A stretch of 64,000 nt of DNA from Hydrogenophaga taeniospiralis CCUG 15921 (GCF_001592305.1 NZ_BCWR01000006.1:124001-188000); one strand, 5' to 3'. Numbered from the stretch's first letter, positions 1-8,894 are shown. The notes: generated from the sequence alone by a model not told the origin. Made by a program: numbers and translations.

Positions 1-47
1 GCGCCGGCCGGTGCGGCTGTGATCGCGGTCTGGAACTTGAGCGGTTT

Positions 48-809
48 TCAGCCGCGTGCGAAGAACAACGCGCTCATCACCAGCCCCACGGCGATCACGC
101 CCACGCGCACCCAGTGCGCCGGCAGCCGCCGCGACCAGCGCGCGCCCACGTAGCCGCCCGCCGTGGCGGCCACCATCATGAGCAGGCCTTCTTTCCAGGC
201 GATGGCGCCGGCCAGCACGAAGGCCGCCACGGACAGCCAGGACAGCACCAGCGAGTTGAGGTTCTTGAGCGCGTTGACGACGTTCAACCGCGACTCGCCG
301 GCCACGGTGTAGAGCGCCATGAGCAGGATGCCCAGGCCGCCGTTGAAATAGCCACCGTAGATGGCCACGCCCAGCAACGCGGGCTCGCGCCAGCGCGCCA
401 GGCCCTGGCCTTCGTGCGAGGCCAAGGCGGCGCGCCGGGCGATGGCGGGGCCGGCCGCGAACAGCACGGTGGCGAACAGCAGCAGCCAGGGCACGATGCC
501 GGCAAACAGCTTGGCCGGCGTGACCAGCAGCAACAGCGCACCAGCCACGCCGCCCGCAGCCGAAATCAGCATCTCACGCCGCAGGCGCCGTGCTGGCAGC
601 GCGCGCAGCTCGGGCCGGAAGCCCAGCGTGCTGCCCAGGTAGCCGGGGCTGACCGCGAGCGCGCTGGTGGCATTGGCCACGATGGGCGGCACGCCGGTGA
701 ACACCAGCGCGGGAAACGTGAGGAAACTGCCGCCACCGGCGATGGCGTTGAGCACGCCGGCGGCAAACGCGGCGGCGGCCAGCAGGGGCAAAGCGGTGAG
801 AAAGTCCAT
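48..809 (-). CDS. TSUP (TauE/SafE) family membrane exporter
   Basis: A 253-residue integral membrane protein of the TSUP family, whose members move sulfite, sulfoacetate or other small organic anions. The N-terminus (MDFLTALPLLAAAAFAAGVLNAIAGGGSFLTFP, written in parts) carries the family's glycine-rich NAIAGGGSFLTFPAL signature, repeated in a second half around GYFNGGLGILL. About seven or eight hydrophobic segments are visible. I start at the ATG at 807-809 because an upstream in-frame extension is polar and lacks the first membrane segment. It is the last gene on the minus strand after the RND/TDT/repressor operon, about 200 bases downstream, so cotranscription is possible. Substrate cannot be read from sequence; sulfite is a guess from the neighbouring TDT-family gene. 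Confidence 0.85.
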   Translation of the reverse strand: MDFLTALPLLAAAAFAAGVLNAIAGGGSFLTFPALVFTGVPPIVANATSALAVSPGYLGSTLGFRPELRALPARRLRREMLISAAGGVAGALLLLVTPAKLFAGIVPWLLLFATVLFAAGPAIARRAALASHEGQGLARWREPALLGVAIYGGYFNGGLGILLMALYTVAGESRLNVVNALKNLNSLVLSWLSVAAFVLAGAIAWKEGLLMMVAATAGGYVGARWSRRLPAHWVRVGVIAVGLVMSALFFARG

Positions 810-967
810 GCGCCGATTATTCCGGCCCGCCCACGCTCGATTGCCTTCATGGCGGGCAAAACTGTTCGACGGGTAGCCACGCGACGCGACCGGTGCAAGC
901 GCTTTCTGGAGCGCAATGCCCAAACCCAGAACGCCGCGGAACTGGCTTCGCCAGGCCGCAGGCGTTG

Positions 968-1006
968 CCCCCTTGAGGGGGTCGCGCGCAGCGCGGCGGG
1001 GGTGGG
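968..1006. repeat. dispersed intergenic GC repeat, copy a
   Basis: The segment reads CCCCCTTGAGGGGGTCGCG, then a GC palindromic stretch ending CGGCGGGGGTGGGG. Closely related copies lie near 6047, 8826, 19603, 21567 and 25163. All sit between genes, so this is a genome-dispersed repeat family of unknown function. Confidence 0.7.
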
Positions 1007-1007
1007 G

Positions 1008-1313
1008 CTACCGTGCGCGGCCCAGCTTGTGCTGCAGGCGGTCGAGCACCTCGCTCACCGCCTGCGACGAACCGCCCGCACCGGCGGCCAGTTCCTGCTC
1101 CGCCAGCGACAGGTTGAGCCGCACGAAGGTGCTGTCCAGTGCGTGGCGGGTGGCCAGCAGCTGCTGCGCGATCTTGGCGCAGTCGGCGCCCTCTTCCAGC
1201 AGCTTCTGCAGGCCGCGCACCTGGCCCTCGGCCCGGCGCAGCCGGTGCATCAGTTCGGCCTTGCGCTCGCTGGGGAGCGGCTGGGGGCCGGGGGTGGCGG
1301 CGGCGTCGCTCAT
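1008..1313 (-). CDS. CsoR/RcnR-family (DUF156) repressor
   Basis: A 101-residue all-helical DNA-binding repressor of the CsoR/RcnR/FrmR/CstR family. The family signature RLRRAEGQVRGLQKLLEEGADC is seen at about residues 24-45. The conserved first cysteine is C45. The other ligand positions, counted 25 and 29 residues later, are Leu and Glu rather than His/Cys, so a copper-type site is not complete. A single reactive cysteine fits formaldehyde or sulfane-sulfur sensing better than Cu(I), but that is inference. The gene lies 20 bases after the TDT-family gene in the same minus-strand operon. A GC-tract inverted repeat of the kind this family binds lies in the operon promoter at 7314-7327, so autoregulation is likely. 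The ATG is at 1311-1313. Confidence 0.88.
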   Translation of the reverse strand: MSDAAATPGPQPLPSERKAELMHRLRRAEGQVRGLQKLLEEGADCAKIAQQLLATRHALDSTFVRLNLSLAEQELAAGAGGSSQAVSEVLDRLQHKLGRAR

Positions 1314-1333
1314 GGTCTCGCGTGTTCGGCCGC

Positions 1334-2383
1334 TCAGGCCGACGCGGGAATGATGTTGGCCACCGGTTCGGGCGCCAGCAGCGAGCCTTCGCGCAGGCCG
1401 CGCACGGTGGCGAAGCTGAGCCAGAGCACGGTCATGGTGGTAGACGCGAGCAGCAGCACGCCGGCGTTCTGCAGCACGCCGTGCCAGACGCTGTCGGGCT
1501 GCAGCTCGGCCAGGCGCAGGGTGAGCGTGGTGAAGGCGGCGAACGGGAACGACAGCGCCCAGAACGGCACCGCGAAGGGCTGACCGGCGATGCGGCGCAC
1601 GACCGGCAGCAGCCACAGCACGAAGAACAGCGCCACGCCCCAGAGCGCCTGCACCGCCGCCACCGGCGCCTGCATCTGGACCAACACCAGGCCGATCACC
1701 GCGGGCGGCGCGATGGTGATGAACCAGGCCGGCAGCACACGCTCGGGCAGCGGGCTGTGGGCGAGGCGCCGGACCAGCACCAGGGTCAGCACCACCGGCC
1801 AGAAGAACACGCCGATGCCCATCTGCGCGGCCGACCAGCCGTCAATGCCCAGCGGCAGACCCGCCAGCGGCGCGACGACATTGCCCACCACCGGGATCAG
1901 CAGTACCGGCGTGACCGACGGCCACAGCCCCGTGTTGCCCGGGCCCTGGCCGGGCTGGGCTGCGGCGGCCGGCGAGATCCAGCGGCTCAGCACCCACAGC
2001 GTGGCCCAGAGCTGGGTGAGGCTGCCCGCCCACCAGAGCACGCGCCAGAGCGGGGCCAGGCCGCCCTCGGCGCCCCCCAGCGCCACGCCCACGGTGGCCA
2101 GCAGCAGCAGCGACACCGGGAACGCGGCCACGAAGGCGTGGCGCACCGGGTGCTTGAGGTCTTCGGCGAGCGCAGCGGGGTAGCGCGAGATGCGCAGCAG
2201 CGAAGCCACCAGCAACACCAGGAACACCAGCAGCGCGAGCGCGCCGATCACCAGCGCGACGCCGCTGGCCATGTCGCCCAGCACGCCGTGCGCGCGGTGC
2301 CAGGCCAGCGCCAGGCCGCACAGGCCCATGACCAGTGCGAACCAGCCGGGCATGAGGAATTTCAAGGGGGTGGGGCTGGACAT
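1334..2383 (-). CDS. SLAC1/TDT family anion channel or exporter (TehA-like)
   Basis: A 349-residue protein with about ten hydrophobic segments. The N-terminal PGWFALVMGLCGLALAW matches the start of the tellurite-resistance/dicarboxylate transporter (TDT) superfamily, which includes TehA, plant SLAC1 and the fungal sulfite exporter Ssu1. It acts in the inner membrane and passes anions. It sits 30 bases downstream of the DUF2892 gene and just upstream of the CsoR-type repressor, inside one operon. Tellurite, sulfite or another anion are all possible substrates; the TSUP gene further downstream makes sulfur anions the more attractive reading. Confidence 0.85.
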   Translation of the reverse strand: MSSPTPLKFLMPGWFALVMGLCGLALAWHRAHGVLGDMASGVALVIGALALLVFLVLLVASLLRISRYPAALAEDLKHPVRHAFVAAFPVSLLLLATVGVALGGAEGGLAPLWRVLWWAGSLTQLWATLWVLSRWISPAAAAQPGQGPGNTGLWPSVTPVLLIPVVGNVVAPLAGLPLGIDGWSAAQMGIGVFFWPVVLTLVLVRRLAHSPLPERVLPAWFITIAPPAVIGLVLVQMQAPVAAVQALWGVALFFVLWLLPVVRRIAGQPFAVPFWALSFPFAAFTTLTLRLAELQPDSVWHGVLQNAGVLLLASTTMTVLWLSFATVRGLREGSLLAPEPVANIIPASA

Positions 2384-2413
2384 GGCGCTGACTTTCAGGG
2401 GTTCAGTGGGTGG

Positions 2414-2650
2414 TCAATTGCATTTGCCGCCGGAGCATGAGCCGTTGCCCTCGGGCACACCCAGCTTCTTGAACAGGATACCGGGCGGGCAGAAGCCGGT
2501 GATGCCGGACTGGAACAGGTTGAAACCGGCGAAGGCGGTCAGCGCGAGGAACCACTCGCTGACAAAAATCGGGCTGCCAGCGTAGCCCAGGGCCAGCGAC
2601 AACATGACAAAAAAACCGGCCATGACGCGGATGTAACGTTCAACAGTCAT
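2414..2650 (-). CDS. DUF2892 (YgaP-like) small membrane protein
   Basis: A 78-residue protein with two membrane helices and the central GFNLFQSGITGFCPPGILFKKLG motif, written here in part. That motif is characteristic of DUF2892, the membrane domain fused to rhodanese in YgaP. A C-terminal tail rich in glycine ends CSGGKCN, giving three cysteines in all. YgaP-type proteins are linked to persulfide handling, which agrees with the sulfur flavour of the neighbours. The gene lies 38 bases downstream of the RND permease in the same operon. A good Shine-Dalgarno (AGGAG) precedes the ATG at 2648-2650. Confidence 0.85.
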   Translation of the reverse strand: MTVERYIRVMAGFFVMLSLALGYAGSPIFVSEWFLALTAFAGFNLFQSGITGFCPPGILFKKLGVPEGNGSCSGGKCN

Positions 2651-2688
2651 TTCAAACTCCTAAAAAGACACAAGGGGGGAACCAAAAA

Positions 2689-5600
2689 TCAGGCCGCGGG
2701 TGCTTCGTACTTTTTCCGGTACACCGCGTAGTACAGGACGGGGATCACGACCAGGGTCAGCATCGTCGACACCGCGATGCCGAAGATCAGCGACACGGCC
2801 AGGCCGTTGAAGATCGGGTCGTCGAGGATGAAGAAGGCGCCCATCATGGCGGCCAGGCCGGTCAGCGCGATGGGCTGCGCGCGCACCGCGGCGGACTGCA
2901 CCACGGCCTCGGCAAAGGGCACGCCGCGCTGGGTTTCCAGCTCGATGAAGTCCACCAGCAGGATGGAGTTGCGCACGATGATGCCGGCCAGCGCGATCAT
3001 GCCGATCATGCTGGTGGCGGTGTACTGCGCGTTCAGCAGCGCGTGGCCCGGCATCACGCCGATGATGGTCAGCGGGATCGGCGCCATGATGATCAGCGGC
3101 GTGAGGTAGCTCTTGAACTGCGCCACCACCAGCAGGTAGATCAGGATCAGGCCCACGCCGTAGGCGGCGCCCATGTCGCGGAAAGTCTCGTAGGTGATCT
3201 GCCACTCGCCGTCCCATTTCACCGCGTACTGGCGGTACGGGTCCTTGGGCTGGCTGATCCAGTACTCGCCCATCTCGCCGGTGTTGGGCAGCGCGGCTTT
3301 GTCCATGGACGAGCGGATGCCGAACAGGCCGTAGAGCGGCGAGTCCAGCGAGCCGGCCATGTCGCCGAACACGTAGGTCACGGGCAGCATGTCCTTGGTG
3401 TAGCGCGGCTGGTCGATCACGCCGCGTTCCACCGTGACCAGTTCGGACAGCGGCACCATGGCGCCGTTGGCCGCCTTCAGGGGCAGGGCGAGCAACGCAT
3501 CCAGGCCGATCTGCTGGTCCAGCGGCAGCTGCAGCCGCACCGGCACGGCGAACTTGGCGTGGCCGTCGTGCAGGTAGGCGGCGTCCGAACCGGACAGCGC
3601 GGCGTAGACGGTCTGCGCGATCACCTGCACCGGAATACCGAGCGATTCGGCACGCTGGCGCTGGATGCGCAGGAAGGCGCGCGGTGCGTGTTCCTTGAGC
3701 GAGGTGTCCACGCCCACGATGTCGGGCGTGTTTTTGTAGGCCTGGGCCACGCGCTGCGCGAGTTCGGCGCGGCCGGCCTGGTCGGGGCCATAGACCTCGG
3801 CCACGATGGGCGACATCACCGGCGGGCCGGGCGGCACTTCCACCACTTTCACGCGGGCGCCGTGGGCGGCCGCGATCTGCTCCAGCGCGGGCCGGTGGCG
3901 CTGCGCGATGGCGTGGCTCTGCTCGCTGCGGGCGTGCGCGTCGATCAGGTTGACCTGCAGGTCGCCGCCTTCGGCTTCGGCGCGCAGGTAGTACTGGCGC
4001 ACCAGGCCGTTGAAGGTGATGGGGCTGGCGGTGCCGGCGTAGCCCTGCACGTTGGCGACTTCGGGCTGTGCGGCGAGGTAGGCCGTCATGTCCTGCAGCG
4101 CGGCGGTGGTGCCTTCAAGCGGCGTGCCGGCGGGCATGTCGACCACCACCTGGTACTCGCTCTTGTTGTCGAAGGGCAGCATCTTCAGCACCACGCCCAC
4201 GAAGGAGTTGGGCACCAGCGCCAGGCTCACCGAGAGCAGCAGCGCGCCAGCGATGCCGGCCGCCAGCAGCCAGCGCTTTTTCGGGCTCTGCAGCAGCGGC
4301 GTGAGGATGCGCGTGAACGTGCTTTGCAGCGTGCGCGTGATCTTGCCCGGGCCGTGGGCGGCGTGGCCCTCACCGGTCTTGGTGAGCTTGAGCGCGAGCC
4401 AGGGCGTGACGGTGAAGGCGATGGCCAGCGAGATCGCCATGCCCATGCTGGCGTTGATCGGGATGGGGCTCATGTACGGGCCCATCAGGCCGGTCACGAA
4501 GGCCATGGGCAGCAGGGCCGCGATGACGGTGAAGGTGGCGAGGATGGTGGGACCGCCCACTTCGTCGACCGCGCGCGGGATGATCACCGTGAGCGGCACG
4601 TCGGGCGTGAGCATGCGGTGGCGGTGGATGTTTTCCACCACCACGATGGCGTCGTCCACCAGGATGCCGATGGAGAAGATCAGCGCGAACAGCGAGACGC
4701 GGTTGAGCGTGAAGCCCCAGGCCCAGCTGGCGAACAGCGTGGCCGTGAGCGTGAGGATCACGGCCGCGCCGACGATCACCGCCTCGCGCCGGCCCAGCGC
4801 CAGCCCCACCAGGATGATCACGCTGCCGGTGGCAAAGATCAGCTTCTGGATCAACTTGTTGGCCTTGGCTGCGGCGGTCTCGCCGTAGTCGCGCGTGATG
4901 GCGACTTCCACGTCGTCCGGGATCACGGTGTTCTTCAGGTTGTCCAGCCGCTCGCGCACGCCAGCGGCCACGTCCACCGCGTTTTCACCGGGCTTCTTGG
5001 TGACGGTGATGGTGACGGCCGGGTGGTTCTGGCCTTGTTGTCCGGCGTGGGCCGCGTCGGCGGCGCCGGGCGTGAACCACACGTAGCGCTGCGGCAGCTG
5101 GGCGCCGGCTTCCACGCGCGCCACTTCGCGCAGATAGATGGGTCGCCCGTTGGAGACACCGACCACGATGTCGCCCACGTCTTTCGCGTTCTGCAGGAAT
5201 TCGCCGGTTTCCACCGACAGCATGCCGGGCTCGCCCGCCGCAGGGCTGGGGTTGACCACCGAACCCGAGGGCATGGCCTGATTGGCCGAGGCAATCGCGC
5301 CCTGCAGCGCCTGCACGCTCACGCCGCGCTCACGCAGCTTGGCGGGCTCCAGCCACACATGCACCGCGCGGCCCGGGCCGCCGATGGTGACCACCTCGCG
5401 TGTGCCGGGCACGCGCTTGAGCTCGGTCTCGACCGCGTGCGCCACCCGCTCCAGGTCCATCGCGCTCTGAGCGTCTTTGGTCCACAGCGTGGCGGCGAGC
5501 ACCGGCACGTCGTCGATGCCCTTGGGCTTGACGATGGGCGTGAGCACACCCAGGCCCTGGGGCAGCCAGTCCTGGTTCGCGTTGAGCACGTCGTACAGGC

Positions 5601-5964
5601 GCACCAGCGCCTCGGTGCGGGGCACACCCACCTTGAACTGCACCGTGAGCACCGCGACGCCGGGGCGCGCCACCGAGTAGCTGTGTTCGATGCCCTGGAT
5701 CTGCGAGAGCACGTGTTCGGCCGGCGCCGCGACCATCTTCTCCACGTCGGCGCTCGACGCGCCGGGGAAAGGAATGATCACGTTGGCCATGGTCACGTTG
5801 ATCTGCGGCTCTTCCTCGCGCGGCGTGACCAGCACGGCGAACAGGCCCAGCAGCAGCGCGACCAGCGCCAGCAGTGGCGTGATGGCGTTGGACTGGAAGG
5901 CCCGCGCCACCGAGCCGGAGAAGCCGAGCTTCTCGACAGTAGAGAGTTCTTGAGAGGAGTTCAT
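2689..5964 (-). CDS. RND efflux pump, inner-membrane permease
   Basis: A 1091-residue AcrB/AcrF-superfamily permease, normal length for the family. It begins with an N-terminal membrane helix (about residues 30-50), then the PREEEPQINV-type porter start. The GILVDDAIVVVENIHRH segment in TM4 supplies the paired aspartates of the proton relay. The second large periplasmic loop and the C-terminal helices follow the canonical AcrB plan (ALAGIIVRNSILLVDFIE). I start at the ATG at 5962-5964, just after an AGGAG. The long in-frame N-terminal extension upstream is shadow sequence. The adaptor gene lies upstream in the same operon; no outer-membrane factor is present, so a shared TolC-type channel is assumed. 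Substrate is unknown; the CsoR-type repressor in the operon suggests thiol, metal or aldehyde stress. Confidence 0.95.
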   Translation of the reverse strand: MNSSQELSTVEKLGFSGSVARAFQSNAITPLLALVALLLGLFAVLVTPREEEPQINVTMANVIIPFPGASSADVEKMVAAPAEHVLSQIQGIEHSYSVARPGVAVLTVQFKVGVPRTEALVRLYDVLNANQDWLPQGLGVLTPIVKPKGIDDVPVLAATLWTKDAQSAMDLERVAHAVETELKRVPGTREVVTIGGPGRAVHVWLEPAKLRERGVSVQALQGAIASANQAMPSGSVVNPSPAAGEPGMLSVETGEFLQNAKDVGDIVVGVSNGRPIYLREVARVEAGAQLPQRYVWFTPGAADAAHAGQQGQNHPAVTITVTKKPGENAVDVAAGVRERLDNLKNTVIPDDVEVAITRDYGETAAAKANKLIQKLIFATGSVIILVGLALGRREAVIVGAAVILTLTATLFASWAWGFTLNRVSLFALIFSIGILVDDAIVVVENIHRHRMLTPDVPLTVIIPRAVDEVGGPTILATFTVIAALLPMAFVTGLMGPYMSPIPINASMGMAISLAIAFTVTPWLALKLTKTGEGHAAHGPGKITRTLQSTFTRILTPLLQSPKKRWLLAAGIAGALLLSVSLALVPNSFVGVVLKMLPFDNKSEYQVVVDMPAGTPLEGTTAALQDMTAYLAAQPEVANVQGYAGTASPITFNGLVRQYYLRAEAEGGDLQVNLIDAHARSEQSHAIAQRHRPALEQIAAAHGARVKVVEVPPGPPVMSPIVAEVYGPDQAGRAELAQRVAQAYKNTPDIVGVDTSLKEHAPRAFLRIQRQRAESLGIPVQVIAQTVYAALSGSDAAYLHDGHAKFAVPVRLQLPLDQQIGLDALLALPLKAANGAMVPLSELVTVERGVIDQPRYTKDMLPVTYVFGDMAGSLDSPLYGLFGIRSSMDKAALPNTGEMGEYWISQPKDPYRQYAVKWDGEWQITYETFRDMGAAYGVGLILIYLLVVAQFKSYLTPLIIMAPIPLTIIGVMPGHALLNAQYTATSMIGMIALAGIIVRNSILLVDFIELETQRGVPFAEAVVQSAAVRAQPIALTGLAAMMGAFFILDDPIFNGLAVSLIFGIAVSTMLTLVVIPVLYYAVYRKKYEAPAA

Positions 5965-6046
5965 GTCAAAGGTCCAGAACGCAACGATGGCCCGTGCGCC
6001 ATCCGGCACGCGCCGCGCAACCGGCTTCGCCGGGGCGCTGGCGCGG

Positions 6047-6091
6047 TCCCCCCTTCGGGGGGGGAAGACGCGAAGCGGCGCAGGGGGGTCA
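6047..6091. repeat. dispersed intergenic GC repeat, copy b
   Basis: The segment CCCCCCTTCGGGGGG, followed by GACGCGAAGCGGCGCAGGGGGG, lies between the RND permease and adaptor genes. It belongs to the same repeat family as the copies near 968, 8826, 19603, 21567 and 25163. It has inserted inside an operon without breaking a frame. Confidence 0.65.
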
Positions 6092-7279
6092 TTCCGGCCT
6101 CGCGGCAGGCTGAGCGCCTGAAAGTCCGGCGCGCACCGGATCCAGCGCCACGCGGTCGCCGGCCTTGAGTCCCGCGAGCACCTCCACCCCGTCGCCGTGC
6201 GAAGCCCCCGTGCGCACCGCGCGCAGCGCAAAACCAGCGGGCTGGCCTTCGCCGCGGGTGGCGACCACGTAGACCCCGGTGAGTTCACCGCGGCGCAGCA
6301 GCGCCGACTCGGGCACCAGCAGGCGCTGGCTGCCCGGCTGGCCCTGGCCACCCACGAAGCGCACCCGCACCTGGCGGCCGGGCGCCTGGTTCGCGCCGTC
6401 GGCCGCGCTCAGGTCGAGCCGCCATTCCACGGTCTGCGACACCGGGTCGGCGGCCGGCAGGCTGGTCTTGGCGGCGGGCAGCACCCACTGCCCACTGCCG
6501 GGCAGCTGCACCTCGATGCGTTGCGACTGCAGGGCCAGCGCCTGCTGCGAGGCGGGCACGTGCACCACGGCGCGGATCGGCTGCGGCGCGTAGACCGTGA
6601 GCACCGGGGTTCCGGGCATCGCCAGCGCACCGGCCTCGGCGTGCGTCTGCAGCACCCAGCCGTCGTAGGGCGCGGTCAGGCGCGTGAAGCCCTGGGCCAC
6701 GCTGGCCTGGGTCTGGCCGGCGCGGGCGGCTGCGGCGGCGGCCTGGGCCGCCTTGTACTGGGCCTGCGCCGTGTCCAGCGCGGCCTGGGCCAGGAAGCCC
6801 TGGGCGCGCAGATCGCGCGAACGCTCGTAGGCCGCCTTGGCGTTGGCCAGGTTCGCATCGGCCTGGGCGAAACCCGCCAGCGCCTGGGCCACACCGGCCT
6901 GGGTGGCGCGGTCGTCGATCACGGCCAGCACCTGGCCGGCCTTCACCGGGTCGCCGGCTTTCACCGACAGCGTGGCGATGCGGCCCGAGGCCTGGGCCGA
7001 GAGCACGCTCTGGCGCACCGCCTGCAGGTGGCCGTCGAGCAGCAGGCCGGCGTCCACCGCCTGGGCGCCCACCACCACGACCGGCACCTGCGGGCCGGCA
7101 AGGGCCGGGGCCTCGCCCGCCGCACGCACACCCGCCGCGCTCAGCAGGGCAGCACCCGCCACCAGGCTGAGCGAGAGCGCGCCCCAGACGATGCGGCGCT
7201 GCGCAGGCCGCCAGCGCGCCAGGGTCGGCGCGACGGCGTTGAGGGGCGGAAACAGGGGGCGCGTGGAACGGGCAGGCAT
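6089..7279 (-). CDS. RND efflux periplasmic adaptor (MFP/HlyD family)
   Basis: A 396-residue membrane-fusion protein that links the inner-membrane pump to an outer-membrane channel. An N-terminal hydrophobic segment (about residues 28-52) anchors or exports it. A split biotinyl-lipoyl domain follows (SGRIATLSVKAGDPVKAGQVLAVID, written in part), then an alanine-rich helical hairpin (about 120-190), the returning lipoyl half (RLTAPYDGWV), a beta-barrel and a membrane-proximal domain. It is the first gene of the operon, with AGGAG five bases before the ATG at 7277-7279 and a clear promoter just upstream. The permease start lies about 125 bases downstream, the gap being filled by a repeat copy. 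Confidence 0.93.
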   Translation of the reverse strand: MPARSTRPLFPPLNAVAPTLARWRPAQRRIVWGALSLSLVAGAALLSAAGVRAAGEAPALAGPQVPVVVVGAQAVDAGLLLDGHLQAVRQSVLSAQASGRIATLSVKAGDPVKAGQVLAVIDDRATQAGVAQALAGFAQADANLANAKAAYERSRDLRAQGFLAQAALDTAQAQYKAAQAAAAAARAGQTQASVAQGFTRLTAPYDGWVLQTHAEAGALAMPGTPVLTVYAPQPIRAVVHVPASQQALALQSQRIEVQLPGSGQWVLPAAKTSLPAADPVSQTVEWRLDLSAADGANQAPGRQVRVRFVGGQGQPGSQRLLVPESALLRRGELTGVYVVATRGEGQPAGFALRAVRTGASHGDGVEVLAGLKAGDRVALDPVRAGLSGAQPAARPE

Positions 7280-7301
7280 GGTTTTCTCCTATACGGCCCG
7301 C

Positions 7302-7330
7302 AGTATACACACATACCCCCAGGGGTACAA
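7302..7330 (-). promoter_or_regulatory. sigma-70-type promoter with embedded CsoR-like operator
   Basis: On the minus strand, TTGTAC (plus coordinates 7325-7330) and TATACT (7302-7307) are separated by exactly 17 bases. The spacer carries the perfect inverted repeat TACCCC-TG-GGGGTA (7314-7327), overlapping the -35 box. GC-tract repeats of this form are the known operator type of CsoR/CstR-family repressors, and such a repressor is encoded at 1008-1313 in this operon. Repressor binding here would occlude RNA polymerase. The layout is seen directly; the pairing with the repressor is inferred. Confidence 0.8.
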
Positions 7331-7414
7331 GCGAAGGCCCATGGAACGAGAGTACGCCTCGCGCCGCCGGTTCGCGTTGATTTTTCTGGTTTTTGGTTTT
7401 TTTTGGCTGACGCC

Positions 7415-7456
7415 CGCCCTCACCCCAGCCCGCTCCCAGGGGGAGAGGGGGTGATG
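7415..7456. repeat. REP-like palindromic repeat
   Basis: The stretch CCCTCACCCC...CTCCCAGGGGGAGAGGGGGTG is self-complementary (CTCCC/GGGAG with flanking CCCTC/GAGGG). It resembles palindromic intergenic repeats that are scattered through many proteobacterial genomes. It lies between two minus-strand operons, where it could help end the alanine racemase-to-pump interval. No other function is visible. Confidence 0.5.
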
Positions 7457-7529
7457 ACCAGCGGTTCAGAAGGGAGAGACAGCGGAGGCGGAGTCGCGCG
7501 ACCCCGCATCACCTCAGCTGGAGGTCAAT

Positions 7530-8654
7530 TCAGAGGGCAAAGGGCACCCGGGCCGCCACCGCGCACAGCAGCTCGTACGAGATCGTGCCCGCCGCGGCGG
7601 CCACCTCGTCCACCGGCAGCGCCGCGCCCGTGGCCGAGACGCCCCACAGCACCACCTCGGCCCCGATGCCGCACGGCACACCGGCCACGTCCAGCGGCGA
7701 CAGGTCCACCGCGAGCATGTCCATGCTGACGCGGCCCAGCACCCGGGTGCGCACCCCCGCCACCAGCACCGGCGTGCCGGTGGGCGCGTGGCGCGGGTAG
7801 CCGTCGGCGTAACCGCAGGCCACCACACCCACCCGCATAGGGGCTTCGGCGGCGAAGGCCGAGCCGTAGCCCACGGTGTCGCCCGGCTGCAGCAGCTGCG
7901 TGCCGATGATCCGGCTCGACAGCGTCATGGTCGGCAACAGGTTCCAGCCGGCGGCGGTGTGCTCGGGGTGGTCGGGCGCGCCGCCGTAGAGCGCGATGCC
8001 TTCGCGCACCCAGTCGGCCGCCAGCGTGGTCACGCCGTCGCCGCGCAGGGGCGAGCGGGCGTGGCGCAGGATCGCCGCGCTGTTGCACAGCGTGCGCTCA
8101 CCCGGCAGGTCGGCGGTGGCGGCCTCGAACGCGGCCACCTGGTGCGCGATGCCGCGCGGGCCGTCGGCGTCGCTGAAGTGGGTCATGAGCGAGATTTCTT
8201 CCACCTGGGGCAGCGCGTTGAGCCGGGCCCAGGCGGCGCGGAAGGCGCCGGGCGCAAAGCCCAGGCGGTTCATGCCGCTGTTGAGTTTGAGGAAGACGCG
8301 GTGCGGCACCTGCGTCTTGTGCGCCGCCAGCCAGTCGATCTGCTCGTTGCAATGCACCGCGTGCCACAGGTGCAGGCGCGAGCACAGCTCCAGGTCGCGC
8401 GGCTCGAACACGCCTTCGAGCAGCAGGATGGGGCCGCGCCAGTCCAGCGCGCGCAGGCGCTCGGCCTCGGCCAGGTCCAGCAGGGCAAAACCGTCGGCGC
8501 TGCGCAGGGCCTCGAACACGCGCTCGATGCCGTGGCCATAGGCGTTGGCCTTGACCACCGCCCAGACACGGGCGTCTGGCGCGCGCTCGCGGGCCTGGTT
8601 CAGGTTGTGGCGCAGGGCCTCGGGGTGGACGGTGGCGAGGATGGGACGGGGCAT
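7530..8654 (-). CDS. alr: alanine racemase
   Basis: A 374-residue PLP enzyme that interconverts L- and D-alanine for peptidoglycan in the cytoplasm. The PLP-binding motif [11 protein letters not shown] puts the Schiff-base lysine at K35. The partner region VGYGSAF supplies a conserved tyrosine in the C-terminal half, and the domain ends with the usual [12 protein letters not shown] beta-domain. Length is normal for the family. I start at the ATG at 8652-8654, since the in-frame extension upstream is not conserved-looking and is arginine/serine rich. In relatives alr is often next to lplT; here two unknown genes separate them. Confidence 0.96.
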   Translation of the reverse strand: MPRPILATVHPEALRHNLNQARERAPDARVWAVVKANAYGHGIERVFEALRSADGFALLDLAEAERLRALDWRGPILLLEGVFEPRDLELCSRLHLWHAVHCNEQIDWLAAHKTQVPHRVFLKLNSGMNRLGFAPGAFRAAWARLNALPQVEEISLMTHFSDADGPRGIAHQVAAFEAATADLPGERTLCNSAAILRHARSPLRGDGVTTLAADWVREGIALYGGAPDHPEHTAAGWNLLPTMTLSSRIIGTQLLQPGDTVGYGSAFAAEAPMRVGVVACGYADGYPRHAPTGTPVLVAGVRTRVLGRVSMDMLAVDLSPLDVAGVPCGIGAEVVLWGVSATGAALPVDEVAAAAGTISYELLCAVAARVPFAL

Positions 8655-8825
8655 GGTGCGGAGAACGGATGAGGACAGCGACGACTGTCGCACAAACCGG
8701 CCCGCCAGCCAGCGACACGCACCGCGATTCATGCGCCTGCAGCGCAGCTACTACAAGCAGCCAACCCAGGTCATCACCGCAAGACACGCGCCCGAAGCGC
8801 GTGCCTTTCCCAGCACACACCGAGG

Positions 8826-8893
8826 AACCGGCTCTGCCGGGCCAAGGGTGTGGTCCCCTTGGGGGAAGCCGCACAGCGGCGCAGGGGGGGGAC
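8826..8893. repeat. dispersed intergenic GC repeat, copy c
   Basis: This copy includes CCGGCTCTGCCGGGCCAA followed by CCCCTTGGGGGAAGCCGC and AGCGGCGCAGGGGGGG. It is in the interval between the unknown gene ending at 8895 and alanine racemase, which otherwise holds nothing I can recognise. Confidence 0.6.
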
Positions 8894-8894
8894 C

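Noticed and set aside
114-1583. 489-codon plus-strand frame over the TSUP and CsoR genes
   Set aside because: It covers two clear minus-strand genes and a repeat, and its translation has no recognisable domain.
3043-6168. 1041-codon plus-strand frame opposite the RND permease
   Set aside because: Low-complexity, His/Gly/Arg-rich translation with no motif. The opposite strand encodes a complete RND permease.
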